Part shown: one piece after another, positions 63,531-64,000 of the stretch
How the letters are laid out: the number at the start of each line of letters is the position of its first letter
Position numbering within the stretch: position 1 is the first letter of the stretch
Assembly: GCF_014205215.1 (NCBI RefSeq)
Contig: NZ_JACHNC010000001.1
Coordinates: 9,668,501 to 9,732,500 of the forward strand
Direction: 5' to 3'
Length of the DNA: 64,000 nucleotides
From: Actinoplanes lobatus
Lineage (GTDB): Bacteria; Actinomycetota; Actinomycetes; Mycobacteriales; Micromonosporaceae
Notes under the pieces: model-generated
What the model was told of the DNA's origin: nothing
The model's input: the letters and a program-made list of their open reading frames with translations, nothing else
Database searches by the model: none
Program-made: the position numbers and the translations under genes

Positions 63531-64000
63531 ATGGCAAAGATTCTGATCCTGACCGGTGACGCGGCGGAGGATCTGGAGGTGATGTACCCGTACCAGCGCC
63601 TCCTGGAGGAGGGGTACGAGGTGCACATCGCCGCCCCGTCGGCCAAGAAGCTCCAGTTCGTGGTGCACGACTTCGTGGACGGTTTCGACACGTACACGGA
63701 GAAGCCGGGCCACGCCTGGCCGGCCGACCTGGCCTTCGCCGACGTCGACCCGGCCGGCTACGCGGCGCTGGTGCTGCCCGGCGGCCGGGCGCCGGAGTAC
63801 ATCCGCAACGACGACGACTGCCTGCGGATCGTGCGGCACTTCGCCGCGGCCGACAAGCCGATCGCGGCCCTGTGCCACGGTCCGCTGGTGCTGGCCGCGG
63901 CGGGTGTGCTGAGCGGGCGGACGATCAGCGCCTACCCGGCCTGCGCCCCGGACGTGCGCGCGGCCGGGGCCACCTTCGCCGACAGCGCGGCACAGATCGA
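63531..64000 (+). CDS. DJ-1/PfpI-family protein, cut by the window end
   Basis: The ATG at 63531 opens 156 codons without a stop before the window ends. The DJ-1/PfpI fold is seen in KILILTGDAAEDLEVMYPYQ, YEVHIAAPSAKKLQFVVHDF, YAALVLPGGRAPEYIRNDDD and the nucleophile elbow ALCHGPLVLAAAG with the reactive Cys. Members act as proteases, chaperones or deglycases; the exact activity cannot be told from sequence. Confidence 0.85.
   Translation, partial: MAKILILTGDAAEDLEVMYPYQRLLEEGYEVHIAAPSAKKLQFVVHDFVDGFDTYTEKPGHAWPADLAFADVDPAGYAALVLPGGRAPEYIRNDDDCLRIVRHFAAADKPIAALCHGPLVLAAAGVLSGRTISAYPACAPDVRAAGATFADSAAQI

Overview
This window looks like chromosomal DNA from a high-GC actinobacterium, most likely a member of the Micromonosporaceae such as Actinoplanes. 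That is inference from the very high G+C content, frequent GTG starts, the GlgE alpha-glucan operon, an F420-type PPOX protein, SigB/SigF-type sigma factors with HATPase/STAS/SpoIIE regulators, and a cobalamin riboswitch over late B12 genes. I see no insertion sequence, prophage, tRNA, rRNA or CRISPR array. Decay is limited to a DUF72 pseudogene (5252-5700) and a probable chemoreceptor tail (36659-36752).

Layout. 337-5081 is a four-gene operon: two small helical proteins, a soluble FtsK/EccC-like ATPase and a coiled-coil membrane protein. 5050-10282 is mostly minus strand: a small acidic protein, a TraR/DksA zinc-finger protein behind a consensus SigB/SigF-type promoter, a uridine-kinase-like protein without a usable P-loop, a winged-helix regulator and an accessory SecA2-like ATPase. 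10462-14807 is a partner-switching cluster: two STAS-HATPase proteins flank a CheR-PAS protein and face a sigma factor fused to a STAS domain. 14991-17963 encodes a 990-residue Pro/Gly-rich repeat protein with an N-terminal CxxC module.

18238-20416 has a membrane protein and a GCS2-type carboxylate-amine ligase. 20363-25620 is a B12 operon (chelatase ID-type ATPase, cobO, cobB/cbiA, cobE-like) behind a cobalamin riboswitch. 25818-33020 carries an FGGY kinase, citrate synthase, a USP-like protein, a GGDEF-EAL protein and a putative acyltransferase. 33137-36651 carries a 24-residue membrane peptide, xthA, a PAS-GAF-PP2C phosphatase and an overlapping B12-binding protein with the CarH Wx9EH signature, suggesting light input into stress signalling. 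37137-46998 holds small and secreted proteins, HrpA, a receiver protein antisense to an orphan CHASE protein, a glucosaminidase, a PAP2 phosphatase and a second SigB/SigF-type sigma factor.

47245-57030 is carbon storage: polyphosphate glucokinase and the glgE-treS-pep2-glgB operon, in which TreS and maltokinase make maltose-1-phosphate, GlgE polymerises it and GlgB branches the product. 57049-64000 has a GNAT, a PP2C phosphatase, Tex with a Gly/Gln/Arg tail, a transmembrane Ser/Thr kinase, a PspC protein and a DJ-1/PfpI protein cut by the window end.

The main theme is regulatory: two SigB-family sigma factors, two HATPase anti-sigma candidates, two PP2C phosphatases, a Ser/Thr kinase, a c-di-GMP protein and a probable B12 photoreceptor. 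GTTT-N15-GGGTA promoters sit upstream of one anti-sigma gene and the DksA-like gene, suggesting a local SigB-type regulon.
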